A DNA stretch of 48,364 nucleotides from Dehalococcoidia bacterium (GTDB lineage Bacteria; Chloroflexota; Dehalococcoidia; Lucifugimonadales; UBA3495). A program made the translations under genes and the position numbers. Under the pieces are notes generated by a model, which was not told where the DNA came from, did not search any database, and saw nothing but the letters and a program-made list of their open reading frames with translations. Each line of letters starts with the position of its first letter. Within the stretch, counting starts at the first letter, position 1. Shown here piece by piece: positions 1-7,898 of the stretch. Where the stretch lies: NCBI GenBank assembly GCA_022823505.1, contig JAJEIA010000144.1, positions 1-48,364 on the forward strand. The letters run 5' to 3'.

Positions 1-382
1 GCAGCAGCCGGCGCACGATGTCCACCGTGTCGCGGACCCGGGGGATGGGGCCGGAGAACTCCAGGCCATGCTCAGGTTCAACCTGAACCTTGTGGCTGCT
101 GCCCAACCCGAGAATGAAACGGCCGTTGGAGAAATGGTCCACGCACGCCGCCGCCATGGCGATGGTCGGCGCGCTCCTGACGTATACGCTGCTGATGCTG
201 GTGCCCAGGCGGACTCGCGACGTCGCCAGCGCGCAGGCCGTGAGAATGGAGAACTGGTCGCCGCCATGCCCCTCGGCCACCCACGCCGACTCGTAGCCAA
301 GTTCCTCGGCCAGCTTGACGCACTCCACGATTTCCGGAGGCGTCATTCCGCCTCCGGCAAAGGCTACTCCGATACGCTCCAT
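1..382 (-). CDS. LLM-class flavin/F420-dependent oxidoreductase, N-terminal part (runs off the window)
   Basis: Reading the minus strand from an ATG at 382 gives 127 codons without a stop up to the window edge. The protein starts MERIGVAFAGGG and continues with the pattern LAEELGYESAWVAEGHGG, then TSRVRLGTSISSVYVRSA and FSNGRFILGLGSS. This is the classic N-terminal half of a luciferase-like (beta/alpha)8 monooxygenase that uses FMN or F420. A GGGAG ribosome site lies about 8 nt upstream. The start is 13 nt after the stop of the methyltransferase gene, so it is the last visible gene of the minus-strand run that begins near 5129. Only the N-terminus is visible, so substrate and exact cofactor are unknown. 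Confidence 0.85.
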   Translation of the reverse strand, partial: MERIGVAFAGGGMTPPEIVECVKLAEELGYESAWVAEGHGGDQFSILTACALATSRVRLGTSISSVYVRSAPTIAMAAACVDHFSNGRFILGLGSSHKVQVEPEHGLEFSGPIPRVRDTVDIVRRLL

Positions 383-395
383 CACATGCTCCCGT

Positions 396-1253
396 TCAAC
401 CGACAACTCCCGCTGAATCCAGCCGTGCGCCCCTGGTATCCCACGTGATCATCGCCTGTCGCGCTCCGCTCAGCCATCGCGGGCTCAGGCCGGCCGGGCC
501 ACGCTCGAAAAGTTGGTCGAAATTGTCCCGAATCAGGCGAAGGGTTGGCTCGCCGTTACTCTCCAATCGGCTCACCGCCAGGTCCATGGCCTGAGCCTCG
601 GACAGGCCGCCGGCCGCCTCGGGGATCCACCACGGCGGTTCCTGGATTACCCGAATGTCGGGCATGAGTCCCATTTCCCACAGGACGGCGGCCAGTTCCG
701 GCAGCCCGGGCCAGGGAGTGGGCTGCTCGTCGTAGAGCACGCGCCGCAGTTCGTTGTCCATGTCTCCCGGCGTGGGTCGCCAGATGCATATGATGACCCG
801 ACGCGACGCCGACTCGTGCAGCTTGGCGACGAAAGGCACGATGTCACGCACGAAGTAAACGACGTCCGAAGTCATCACCACGTCGCCGGTTTCGGCGGAG
901 TCCATCCACCAGTCCGACGACACCCGCGCGTTCGTGATGCCCGCCTCGTCACGCGACGCGATGAATTGGCCCCGCATGCTTTCCGACGGCTCCGCCAGCA
1001 CGACCTCACGCACCTGTCCCGCCAGGGGCAGGGACACCCGGCCGGCGCCGCCACCCACGTCGAGCAGGACATCCGTGGGCTGCAGGTACTCGGCGATTGC
1101 CTCGAGGTTCTTGTCCCATGGGCGATGCGGGTCCAGGCGGAATTCCTCCGCCAGGTCGGACCAATGGTCGGCTCGTCGACGATGGTCCGCGAAACGTTCC
1201 GCCGCCACCGCCGCGTCGTGGACTTCCGCGTAGCGTTCGGCCGCGGTCGTCAC
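396..1253 (-). CDS. Class I SAM-dependent methyltransferase
   Basis: The 285-aa protein carries a Rossmann methyltransferase core. Motif I is TDVLLDVGGGAGRVSLPLA at about residues 60-78, followed by the acidic ribose-binding position in VVLAEPSESM. SDVVYFVRDIVPFV matches the post-motif region. The C-terminal third resembles no substrate domain I recognise, so the methyl acceptor is unknown. Its ATG overlaps the stop of the upstream quinone-oxidoreductase gene by 4 bp (ATGA), implying translational coupling. It could act on a product of the neighbouring oxidoreductases, but that is inference from position only. Confidence 0.8.
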   Translation of the reverse strand: MTTAAERYAEVHDAAVAAERFADHRRRADHWSDLAEEFRLDPHRPWDKNLEAIAEYLQPTDVLLDVGGGAGRVSLPLAGQVREVVLAEPSESMRGQFIASRDEAGITNARVSSDWWMDSAETGDVVMTSDVVYFVRDIVPFVAKLHESASRRVIICIWRPTPGDMDNELRRVLYDEQPTPWPGLPELAAVLWEMGLMPDIRVIQEPPWWIPEAAGGLSEAQAMDLAVSRLESNGEPTLRLIRDNFDQLFERGPAGLSPRWLSGARQAMITWDTRGARLDSAGVVG

Positions 1254-2221
1254 GGTGTCAGGATCACCTTGCCGCGAGTCCCTCGCGAGGCCAGGTGCAG
1301 ATGGGCGTTACCCGCTTCCGACATGGGGATGATGCGATCAACGATCAACTTGAGCCGGCCGTCCATGATCATGGGAATGAGATCATTCATCGCCCCCTGG
1401 TGGTCCAGCGAGCCGATTGGCGAACGACCCATGCTGAATCCGATCACCGTGCGGTTGAGGGTCGTGATGTCGGAGGCGGCCAGGTTGGCCGGCTGGCCGC
1501 TGGCGTTGCCGTAGCTGACCACCCGCCCATAGGAGGCGACGCAGCGCACCGACTTTTCTAGCACCGGGCCGCCCACGCACTCCAGCACCAGTGCGACGCC
1601 GCGCCCGTCGGTCAGCTCACGAATCTCATCCTCGAAATCCGTTTCCGTGTAGTTGATGGTGACGTCCGCCCCCAGGGAACGGCAGAGGTCCAGCTTGTCC
1701 TGCGTCGAGGCCGTCGCAACCACCCGGGCGCCCCACTCCTTCGCCAGCTGGATGGCGACGGTGCCCACGCCGGACGCGCCGGCCTGGACCAGCACCGTAT
1801 CGCCCTCCTGCATCTGGCCGCGCGTCCTGAGCAGATGATAGGAGGTGAGGAACGTGATGGGCATGCCACCGGCGTGGATTGGGTCGATGGCCTCCGGGTA
1901 CGGGAAAACGAAGCTGTGGTTGACCGCCACGTATTCCGCCTGGCCCTGCGGCCCCATCGCCATGACCCGCTGGCCCACCGCGAGTCGTCCGTCCGTCACG
2001 TCCGAACCCAACGCGGTGATGGTTCCCGCGGCCTCCAAACCCAGCGTCGCCGGCAGATCCGGCCCGGGGTAGTTGCCCTGCCGACGCATGATGTCCGCGT
2101 AGTTGACGCCGGCCGCGTCCACCTTGATCAGCACCTGGTGCGGGCTGGGAGTGGGTTCCGGCGTGTCCTTCCATTCCAGGACCTCAACACTGCCGTATTC
2201 CTCGATGCGTAGGGCTTTCAT
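1250..2221 (-). CDS. Zinc-independent MDR family NADPH:quinone oxidoreductase-like protein
   Basis: The 323-aa protein is a medium-chain dehydrogenase/reductase of the zeta-crystallin/quinone reductase type. It begins MKALRIEEYGSVEVLEW, has the GroES-like region with AAGVNYADIMRRQGNYPG (about 33-50), and the nucleotide-binding loop AGASGVGTVAIQLAKEWGA (about 148-166). No structural or catalytic Cys cluster for zinc is visible, which fits the quinone-reductase branch. The C-terminus ends GKVILTP as is usual. Its ATG overlaps the preceding gene's stop by 4 bp and its own stop overlaps the methyltransferase start, so it lies in the middle of a compact operon. The natural substrate cannot be named. 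Confidence 0.88.
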   Translation of the reverse strand: MKALRIEEYGSVEVLEWKDTPEPTPSPHQVLIKVDAAGVNYADIMRRQGNYPGPDLPATLGLEAAGTITALGSDVTDGRLAVGQRVMAMGPQGQAEYVAVNHSFVFPYPEAIDPIHAGGMPITFLTSYHLLRTRGQMQEGDTVLVQAGASGVGTVAIQLAKEWGARVVATASTQDKLDLCRSLGADVTINYTETDFEDEIRELTDGRGVALVLECVGGPVLEKSVRCVASYGRVVSYGNASGQPANLAASDITTLNRTVIGFSMGRSPIGSLDHQGAMNDLIPMIMDGRLKLIVDRIIPMSEAGNAHLHLASRGTRGKVILTP

Positions 2222-2685
2222 CTAGCGTTTCTCCGCAATGGACTGGGTTGGTTGGAGGTGGATGTGAGCCAAATCAGGCTGTCCGCTGCGATCTGCATTT
2301 CCGCTGGTAGTTGGGTGTTAAAAATCTCCAGCATAACGCCAGTGTAATATAGTCCCAGGCGGAATTCGTTTTCGGCCATGTTGGGCTTGTGCTGAAAGTT
2401 GTGCAGCCGGGCCAGGTGTCTCCAATAAGCATCGAAAATGACTTTATATGCGGTTTTGGCGTACTGACGCATATCTGAGGAAACGCCGGTAACACGAGAG
2501 TTATGCAGCAAGGCCAAGGCGGACAACAGGTCAACGGCAGCATCCCAAACTAGTGATGCGGACTTTGCGGCCGCTCCGATACAGCGATCGTAATCCAGAG
2601 CAACAGCGCTTTGAAACTTATCCCGTGCCTCCAATAATCTTGAACCAGCGAATCGGCAATATTCTGCCGCCGTTGGATCAGGCAT
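2218..2685 (-). CDS. HEPN/PaREP1-like helical protein
   Basis: The 155-aa all-helical protein has the pattern AGSRLLEARDKF, then DYDRCIGAAAKSASLVWDAA (about 29-48), which resembles PaREP1/HEPN-type domains (repeating helices with a conserved Ala-rich second helix). A clear RxxxxH RNase motif of active HEPN toxins is not evident, so nuclease activity should not be assumed. It overlaps the upstream 114-aa gene by 8 bp and the downstream oxidoreductase start by 4 bp (ATGA). The pair could be a toxin-antitoxin-like or sensor module placed in a metabolic operon, or a dedicated partner. Family placement is by eye. Confidence 0.5.
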   Translation of the reverse strand: MPDPTAAEYCRFAGSRLLEARDKFQSAVALDYDRCIGAAAKSASLVWDAAVDLLSALALLHNSRVTGVSSDMRQYAKTAYKVIFDAYWRHLARLHNFQHKPNMAENEFRLGLYYTGVMLEIFNTQLPAEMQIAADSLIWLTSTSNQPSPLRRNAR

Positions 2686-3022
2686 TCTCCGCCTCCAGCA
2701 TCTGGATTACAAGCTCCGCGCCGTCGAAGCAATCTTCCCACTGCTCGTCGTTGAAATCACCGTGGCCTCCGAAGTCTCGCTCGAACATCAGCAAGCTCCA
2801 GCACACGGACTCGACAGCAAGGTCATCTATTTCTCTCGACAAGTTCCGAGCGGCAACCCAGAGATCCGGATCCGGGTCGGGTGCAATCTCCCGGATCCGC
2901 TGCTGCAGTGCTTCAAGCAGCAGACGAGGCGCGATTTTCGGATTCTGCTCTTTGGCCAATACGGCTTTCTTCAGCAGGGTCGAGGTTGGGGTTAGTGCAA
3001 TCGGTTTTTTCTGCATGGCCAC
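2678..3022 (-). CDS. Small helical protein of unknown function, paired with the HEPN-like gene
   Basis: I do not recognise this 114-aa protein. A Lys-rich N-terminus (MQKKPIALTPTSTLLKKAVLAKEQ) leads into predicted helices and an acidic C-terminal half (FGGHGDFNDEQWEDCFDGAELVIQMLEAENA). There is no signal peptide or membrane segment. The GTG at 3022 has an AGGTG ribosome site 7 nt upstream; an internal ATG at 3016 is the alternative. It overlaps the next gene by 8 bp, so the two are almost certainly co-translated, and it begins 24 nt after the 2-hydroxyacid dehydrogenase gene ends. Opposite net charge over its halves would suit a protein-binding role, which is inference. Confidence 0.6.
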   Translation of the reverse strand: MAMQKKPIALTPTSTLLKKAVLAKEQNPKIAPRLLLEALQQRIREIAPDPDPDLWVAARNLSREIDDLAVESVCWSLLMFERDFGGHGDFNDEQWEDCFDGAELVIQMLEAENA

Positions 3023-3046
3023 TGTATTTCACCTTACCTAACCATT

Positions 3047-4039
3047 TTACCTGGCCGGGCCGCGCAGATTGGGCGATTGGAGCACGTCGGGGTTGATTAC
3101 CCGTATCGCCTCGCCGGAGGCAAAGGCGCGGATATTCTCGACCACGCCGGAGTAGAAGGCGCGATACCCCCCTTGCGTGACGTAGCCCACGTGCGGAGTG
3201 ATGAGCGTGTTGTCCAGGGTCAGGAAGGGATGGCCCGCCGGCAGGGGCTCCACGTCGAAGGTATCCAGCGCCGCGCCGCCGATGGCCCTGCGCTCCAGCG
3301 CGTCCACCAACGCCGGCTCGTCGACGATGGGACCGCGAGAGATGTTCACCAGGACCGCCGACGGCTTCATCAACCCGATTTCATGGGCTCCCACCAGGCC
3401 GCGAGTGCGGTCGCTCAACCGGACGTGTACCGACACCACGTCGCCTTCCGCGAACAGCGTGTCTTTGTCGACCAGCGTGGCGTTGCACTCCGCGGCCCGT
3501 TCGGCCGTCAGGTTTTGGCTCCACGCGATGACCCGCATGTCGAAGGCGTTCCCGACCCTGGCCACCAGCGAGCCGATGTGTCCGAGGCCCAGTAGCGCCA
3601 GCGTCTTGCCCTGCAGGCCGGACCCGACGTGGATTCCCCACTTTCCTTGGTCGCGTGTGGCCCGGTCCTCCTCGGCGATGCGGCGCATCAGGCCGATGAT
3701 CAGGCCCCAGGTCAGTTCGGTGGGACCCTCGCCCTGGCCCGGGGTACCGCACACCGTGATCCCCAGGTCTGTGGCCGCATCAGTGTCGAATGAGGCATTT
3801 CGCGCGCCGGTGGTGATCAGGCAACGGAGCGAGGGAAGCCGTTCCAGCAGCGAACGCGGGAAAGCCGTTCGCTCCCGCATGCCCATCACGATGTCAAAAT
3901 CGGCCAGCCGCGTCGCCAACGCGTCCTCGTCGGCGATATGATCGCTGAAAAAGGTGACCTCTATACCGCCGGGAAGGCTGGACCAATCGGCCATGCTCGA
4001 GGCAACGCTCTGATAGTCATCGAGGACTGCGACTTTCAT
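3047..4039 (-). CDS. D-isomer-specific 2-hydroxyacid dehydrogenase (SerA/phosphoglycerate dehydrogenase-like)
   Basis: This 330-aa NAD(P)-dependent dehydrogenase has the two-domain D-2-hydroxyacid dehydrogenase layout. The dinucleotide fingerprint is LGLGHIGSLVARVG in the middle. The catalytic triad is visible as Arg in VHVRLSDRTRGLVG, Glu in DTFDVEPLPAGHP and His in TPHVGYVTQGG. The NAD-binding helix region contains NISRGPIVDEPALV. The ATG at 4039 (MKVAVLDDYQ) is preferred over the in-frame GTG at 4051 because AGAGGTG lies just upstream and MKVAVLDD is the family's usual N-terminus. It is followed after 24 nt by the HEPN-like pair. Substrate unknown. Confidence 0.88.
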   Translation of the reverse strand: MKVAVLDDYQSVASSMADWSSLPGGIEVTFFSDHIADEDALATRLADFDIVMGMRERTAFPRSLLERLPSLRCLITTGARNASFDTDAATDLGITVCGTPGQGEGPTELTWGLIIGLMRRIAEEDRATRDQGKWGIHVGSGLQGKTLALLGLGHIGSLVARVGNAFDMRVIAWSQNLTAERAAECNATLVDKDTLFAEGDVVSVHVRLSDRTRGLVGAHEIGLMKPSAVLVNISRGPIVDEPALVDALERRAIGGAALDTFDVEPLPAGHPFLTLDNTLITPHVGYVTQGGYRAFYSGVVENIRAFASGEAIRVINPDVLQSPNLRGPAR

Positions 4040-4079
4040 AGATCTGGTCACCTCTTCAGTTCGATTGCTTCCCGCCGGC

Positions 4080-5129
4080 TCACTTGAACGCCGGCATTAC
4101 CTTTTCGGTCAACAGGCGAATGTTCCTTGCGACCACGTCATGGGGGATCATGCCGCCGGCGTTCAGTTCTGCTACCACGCCGTCCAAACCAAGCTCTTCC
4201 CGCAGTTGGGTGAAACGGTCAACCAACCCGGCCGGTGTGCCGAACGCCACCTTGGTCGCCAGGATGTCGTCGTAGGACAGGGCAGAGAGCCGCGCCGCGC
4301 GCTGGTCGCGCAGTTCGGTCGCCTGGATGCCCGCCGTTCCAGAGTCAGCGGCGTAGAGGCGGCCCATGCGACCGAAGTACGCCTGGATGCTTTCGAAGGG
4401 CTCCTCAACGGCGCCGGTTTCGGTCAAACCCACGTAAACCGGGACGCGCAGGGATACGTCGCCTTCCCCGGGATGTCCCGCCGCTTTCCACGCAGCCCGG
4501 TATTGCCGGAGGTTGTCGCGCAGTTCCGGCACGTCCATGCCGCGCAGTCCGACAAAGATCGGGTAGCCGTCGGTTCCGGCGCGGGGGAACGTCTCAGCGG
4601 TGGTGGCCGCCATCCGGAAGGGCGGATGCGGACGCTGGTAGGGCAACGGCGCCACGGTAGCGTTGGTCACCTGGTAGTAATTCCCGACGTAGGAAAAGGG
4701 TTCGCCCTCCCAGGCCTGCAGGATGATATCCAGGGCCTCGCGGAAACGGTCGCGGCTTTCGTTGTACGGCACGCCGTAGATGTCGTAGGAACGGGCGAAC
4801 CCGCTGCGCCCGATCCCGAAATCGAACCTGCCCTCGCTGATCTGGTCGACGGTGGCGACTTCCTCGGCGATCCGCAGCGGATTGTTCAGAGGCAGCACGT
4901 ACACCGCCATGCCGATGCGCAGCCGACGCGTCCGCGTGGCGATGCTGCTGGCAATGGTTATCGGCGATGAAAGGACCGACCGGTCGGGAGTGAAGTGCAT
5001 TTCGGCCAGCCAGGCCCCGTCCAGACCGCATTCCTCGGCCGTATCGATCAGTTCGAACCCCTCGGCGAAGGCCGCGGCCTGGTTCCCGTCCGGGCGGGTT
5101 TCGAACTGCATGAACATGCCGAAGTGCAT
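4080..5129 (-). CDS. LLM-class flavin-dependent oxidoreductase (luciferase-like monooxygenase)
   Basis: The 349-aa protein starts MHFGMFMQFETRPDG and shows the bacterial luciferase fold signatures: AEECGLDGAWLAEMHFTPDRS, then RTRRLRIGMAVYVLPLNNPLR, EVATVDQISEGRFDFGIGRS and the C-terminal GTPAGLVDRFTQLREELG. This is the full-length alkanal-monooxygenase-like type. The start at 5129 has AGAGG about 9 nt upstream; an open frame extends to 5198 but the family N-terminus begins at MHFGMF. It precedes the 2-hydroxyacid dehydrogenase by 40 nt on the same strand. Together with the truncated homologue at 1-382 it shows two luciferase-like oxidoreductases in 5 kb, a family known to be expanded in SAR202 bacteria. 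Substrate unknown. Confidence 0.9.
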   Translation of the reverse strand: MHFGMFMQFETRPDGNQAAAFAEGFELIDTAEECGLDGAWLAEMHFTPDRSVLSSPITIASSIATRTRRLRIGMAVYVLPLNNPLRIAEEVATVDQISEGRFDFGIGRSGFARSYDIYGVPYNESRDRFREALDIILQAWEGEPFSYVGNYYQVTNATVAPLPYQRPHPPFRMAATTAETFPRAGTDGYPIFVGLRGMDVPELRDNLRQYRAAWKAAGHPGEGDVSLRVPVYVGLTETGAVEEPFESIQAYFGRMGRLYAADSGTAGIQATELRDQRAARLSALSYDDILATKVAFGTPAGLVDRFTQLREELGLDGVVAELNAGGMIPHDVVARNIRLLTEKVMPAFK

Positions 5130-5371
5130 GGAAAAACCTCTGGAGGCGGCGGTGGACTCCCGGCCAGGATTCGCGCCGGCGTTGGGCAAGTAAAGCACAG
5201 GGCAAATGGAGGGTCAAGTTGACCTGCGCGACCTCCGGACCAGCGTTGCTCGAGGGACATTCGCCCCTGGAGTCTGTGGTCGTAGCCCACCCGGGCGGTA
5301 CCGTCCGGGCGCTGTTTGCCCAGCGGTTCGGCTGCGGCTGTACGGCCATGGCAGAGCGCGGCGTTTTGCAC

Positions 5372-5400
5372 TTGTATCAGCAGCCGGGATTGGGTAGAAT
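5372..5400 (+). promoter_or_regulatory. Probable sigma-70-type promoter for the speD/aminopropyltransferase genes
   Basis: A -35-like TTGTAT (5372-5377) and a -10-like TAGAAT (5395-5400) are separated by exactly 17 bp, 79 nt upstream of the speD start. The -10 matches five of six consensus positions, the -35 only three. The rest of the 5130-5478 gap (about 350 bp, divergent to the luciferase-like gene) holds no convincing gene. Confidence 0.45.
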
Positions 5401-5478
5401 CGTCGCCTGCTGTTCCCGAGGCGCCGTGCTGACCCGTTGCCCGGCCGGGGGAGCCAATCCACACGGAGGAAAGGGTGA

Positions 5479-5868
5479 TTGGATGTACTAGGTACTCACG
5501 TGCTCCTGGAACTTAGAGATTGCGACCCCGGGTTGCTCGACGATTTAGCCCATATACGGCAGGAGATGCTGCGCGCTGCGTCGTCGGTCGAAGCCCATGT
5601 GGTCGGGGAGTCGTTCCACCAATTTACGCCTCAGGGCGTAACCGGCATTCTGTCCATCGCCGAATCCCACATATCCATCCACACCTGGCCGGAGCACGGC
5701 TACGCGGCGGCGGACATCTTTACCTGCGGCGACCAAACCATGCCGGAACGGGCGGCGGCAGTGATAATCGAAGCGCTGCGCTGCCGGGACCCCGAGATTA
5801 CACAGATCCGCCGCGGGCTTCTGGGCGCGCACGTTGTAGAACTGCAACCGGCGCACCACCTGAACTGA
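5479..5868 (+). CDS. speD: S-adenosylmethionine decarboxylase proenzyme (prokaryotic SpeD type)
   Basis: This 129-aa pyruvoyl enzyme decarboxylates S-adenosylmethionine to supply aminopropyl groups for polyamines. The self-cleavage site is visible as Glu62-Ser63 in GILSIAESHISIHTWPEHG; Ser63 would become the pyruvoyl group. His in SIHTWPEHGY and Cys in AADIFTCGD match the processing and active-site residues of the class 1B (Thermotoga/Bacillus-like) enzymes, and the length is normal. The start is a TTG (MDVLGTHVLLEL) preceded by GGAGG 9 nt upstream; an in-frame TGA at 5476 excludes any earlier start. The aminopropyltransferase gene follows after 100 nt, so the two form a polyamine module. Confidence 0.95.
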   Translation: MDVLGTHVLLELRDCDPGLLDDLAHIRQEMLRAASSVEAHVVGESFHQFTPQGVTGILSIAESHISIHTWPEHGYAAADIFTCGDQTMPERAAAVIIEALRCRDPEITQIRRGLLGAHVVELQPAHHLN

Positions 5869-5895
5869 CGCTCACTCGCCCTCGAAACGAGGCAA

Positions 5896-5913
5896 CGGCC
5901 GGCTTGCCGGCCG
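5896..5913 (+). other. GC-rich hairpin between speD and the aminopropyltransferase gene
   Basis: An 18-bp near-palindrome (CGGCCGGC, TT, GCCGGCCG) lies in the 100-nt spacer. It could be an attenuator or mRNA stabiliser. No T-run follows, so it is not a standard terminator. Confidence 0.35.
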
Positions 5914-5967
5914 CGTGCCCCGAGTCTGCCGTCTCCAGCCCGATTTTCGGTTGCCCAAGGAGTCCCG

Positions 5968-6897
5968 ATGGCCAGCTACCCGATGGAAGAGATCACCGGC
6001 AAGTGGGTGATCGAGACCGTGATGCCCGATCTGGCGATCATGCTGAAGGTCGACGAGGTCCTGTACTCGGGCCACACGGGATACCAACGGGTGGAAGTGG
6101 TCCATTCTGAGGTGTACGGCCGCAGCCTGCTCCTGGACGGCAAGACGCAGTCAACCGAACGCGACGAGCACATTTACCACGAGACCCTCGTCCATCCGGC
6201 CATGCTGCTGCATCCCGACCCGCGCCGGGTGTTCATCGGCGGCGGCGGCGAGGGCGGCACGCTGCGCGAAGCCCTGTCGCACCGCTCTGTCGAACACGTG
6301 GTCATGGTCGACCTCGACCAACGGGTGGTCGAACTGTGCCGCGAGCACCTTCCGCAGCATCACCGTGGCGCGTTCGACGACGCACGGACCGAGTTGGTGT
6401 TCGACGATGCGCGCGGGTTTCTCCAGGCCACCGACCAGTCCTTCGACGTGATGATCATGGACCTGGTCGACCCCCTGGAGGGCGGCCCCGCGTACCTACT
6501 GTATACCGAGGAATACTACGAAATCGCCCGCGCGCGGTTGAACCCGGGCGGAATCCTGGTCACGCAGTCGGGCCCCGCCGGATACCTGAGCCTCCACGAA
6601 TGCTTCACGACCATCTATAAAACGCTGGATAGCATCTTCAACCACACCGCCCCGTATCAGGTCCACGTACCGTCTTTCATCACGCTGTGGGGCTTCACCG
6701 TCGCATCAGACGCGCCCCTGCCCGGCCTCGGTGCCCCCGAGGTGGACCGGCGCCTGGCAGAGCGGATCACCCAGCCGTTGCGGCACTACGACGGGCGCAG
6801 CCACGAGGCCATGTTCGCCCTGCCGAGGCACATCCGCGACGGCATCGCGGCAGAGACCCGTATCAACCGGGACGATTCGCCCGTATTCATGGTGTAG
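5968..6897 (+). CDS. speE: Aminopropyltransferase (spermidine synthase family, thermospermine synthase/ACL5-like)
   Basis: The 309-aa protein transfers an aminopropyl group from decarboxylated SAM to a polyamine. The cofactor loop reads VFIGGGGEGGTLREALSH, with Glu where ordinary spermidine synthases have GGGDGG. The stretch MDLVDPLEGGPAYLLYTEEY, followed by GGILVTQSGPAGYL and later LWGFTVASDAP, matches the pattern I know from plant ACL5 thermospermine synthases (DPIEGGPCYKLYT, FVTQAGPAG, WGWVMASD). This suggests spermidine rather than putrescine as acceptor and thermospermine as product; that is inference from motifs. The N-terminal HSEVYGRSLLLDGKTQSTERDE is the family's conserved beta-sheet/active-site region. 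It lies 100 nt downstream of speD. Confidence 0.9.
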   Translation: MASYPMEEITGKWVIETVMPDLAIMLKVDEVLYSGHTGYQRVEVVHSEVYGRSLLLDGKTQSTERDEHIYHETLVHPAMLLHPDPRRVFIGGGGEGGTLREALSHRSVEHVVMVDLDQRVVELCREHLPQHHRGAFDDARTELVFDDARGFLQATDQSFDVMIMDLVDPLEGGPAYLLYTEEYYEIARARLNPGGILVTQSGPAGYLSLHECFTTIYKTLDSIFNHTAPYQVHVPSFITLWGFTVASDAPLPGLGAPEVDRRLAERITQPLRHYDGRSHEAMFALPRHIRDGIAAETRINRDDSPVFMV

Positions 6898-6917
6898 GCC
6901 CGAGCAAAACCGGCCTG

Positions 6918-6926
6918 TGCTATGAT
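6918..6926 (+). promoter_or_regulatory. Extended -10-like element at the 5' end of the small membrane-protein gene
   Basis: TGCTATGAT fits the extended -10 pattern TGnTATnAT and overlaps the first ATG of the following open frame. The same arrangement (TGCTACAAT) is found at 11863-11871 in front of a look-alike gene. If functional, the mRNA would start inside the annotated frame and the true start codon would be further downstream. Confidence 0.3.
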
Positions 6927-7392
6927 GCGGATAACGGAACTGCCGCAGGCAATTTATCGGGCTATCAATGGCTGGCGGGTATGGGTGACGCTGCTGTTCT
7001 TGGCGTCCTTAATCCTCAACGAGGCTGCGCTGGGAATCCGGGAAGGGCAGACGGTTGTAGAAGCGCTGACGCGCATTTCGTACCTCCGGATGCTGCTGCT
7101 GGCTTTTGTATGCGGCGTCATCGCCCAAGCCGTCATCGGCACAGTGCCATTCGCTATAGGAGTAGTCATGACGATGATAGATTTCGCCCTTCGTCGTCGC
7201 AGGGAGTGGCGTGAGGAGGGGCGCGGAGAGGGTCGTGAGGAGGGGCGTGCTGCGGAACGGAGCAGAGTCATTGCCGCGATTATGGCGGCCCCCGGTCTGA
7301 CGGATGCCGCCAAGTTGCAGGCCATCGCCGCAATCAACGGCGCGGAAGACGGGGAAAGCGGATCACCGGCTCCGCGCCGCCAGGGCGAATGA
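6922..7392 (+). CDS. Small membrane protein with Arg/Glu/Gly-rich cytosolic tail (unknown function)
   Basis: This 156-aa protein has two predicted transmembrane segments (about residues 19-35 and 55-82) and then a highly charged repeat-like stretch, RRRREWREEGRGEGREEGRAAE, probably helical and cytosolic, ending in an Ala-rich segment. No enzyme motif is visible. A second protein with the same architecture (membrane anchor plus RWLEEGRREGRRQERE) is encoded at 11870-12277, so the two belong to one loose family. The gene follows the aminopropyltransferase by 24 nt but may have its own promoter. The start is uncertain because the extended -10-like element overlaps the first ATG. Confidence 0.6.
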   Translation: MMRITELPQAIYRAINGWRVWVTLLFLASLILNEAALGIREGQTVVEALTRISYLRMLLLAFVCGVIAQAVIGTVPFAIGVVMTMIDFALRRRREWREEGRGEGREEGRAAERSRVIAAIMAAPGLTDAAKLQAIAAINGAEDGESGSPAPRRQGE

Positions 7393-7402
7393 TACTCCGC
7401 CA

Positions 7403-7897
7403 CTACCCCTGAGCCGCGGCAAGTTCGGGGAACCTGGCCAACGGTAGAACCTCGCCGGCCGTCTCCCAGTTATCCACCATGTCTCGGATCGCATCGGGAA
7501 CCCGCCTGGTTTGCCCAGTGTCCGCGTGGAACCCGACGTATATGGCCTCCATGGTGGTCAGCGCCGCATCGTCGGGAGTTCCGCCGGCCGCGAAAATCGC
7601 CACTTCCAGCGCCATGCTGGTGTTGCCGATGCGAGCAACCCGCGCCCGCAGATCCAGCATTTCGTCCACCCGGACCGGCGCCCTGTACTCGATCGTGACC
7701 TTTGCCACGGCGCTGTCAAAGTAACCCGCCGCCGCGACCCGGTAGATGCTGAACCCCAGGTTGCGGAAGTATTCGGCCTGAGCGATTTCCAGCCAGCCCA
7801 GATAGCTCCCGTTGAACGCGATGCCCTGCGCGTCGCATTCCTGCCAGCGCACCCGCACGTCGAAGCCGAACCGGTAGTCTGAACGCAGATGCGCCAT
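7403..7897 (-). CDS. Acyl-CoA thioesterase, hotdog fold (4-hydroxybenzoyl-CoA thioesterase/YbgC-like)
   Basis: The 164-aa protein has the 4HBT/YbgC hotdog pattern: VRVRWQECDAQGIAFNGSYLGWLEIAQAEYFRNLG near the N-terminus, where the Asp of ECDAQGIAFNGSY corresponds to the catalytic Asp of YbgC. VTIEYRAPVRVDEMLDLRARVARIGNTSM forms the central strand region. It likely hydrolyses an acyl-CoA; the chain length cannot be told. Its start lies one or two bases from the trmD stop (7899) on the same strand, so it is translated directly after trmD. It converges with the plus-strand membrane protein. Confidence 0.85.
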   Translation of the reverse strand: MAHLRSDYRFGFDVRVRWQECDAQGIAFNGSYLGWLEIAQAEYFRNLGFSIYRVAAAGYFDSAVAKVTIEYRAPVRVDEMLDLRARVARIGNTSMALEVAIFAAGGTPDDAALTTMEAIYVGFHADTGQTRRVPDAIRDMVDNWETAGEVLPLARFPELAAAQG

Positions 7898-7898
7898 G

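Noticed and set aside
513-1514. 333-codon plus-strand frame over the methyltransferase
   Set aside because: Shadow of two overlapping minus-strand genes with recognisable motifs.
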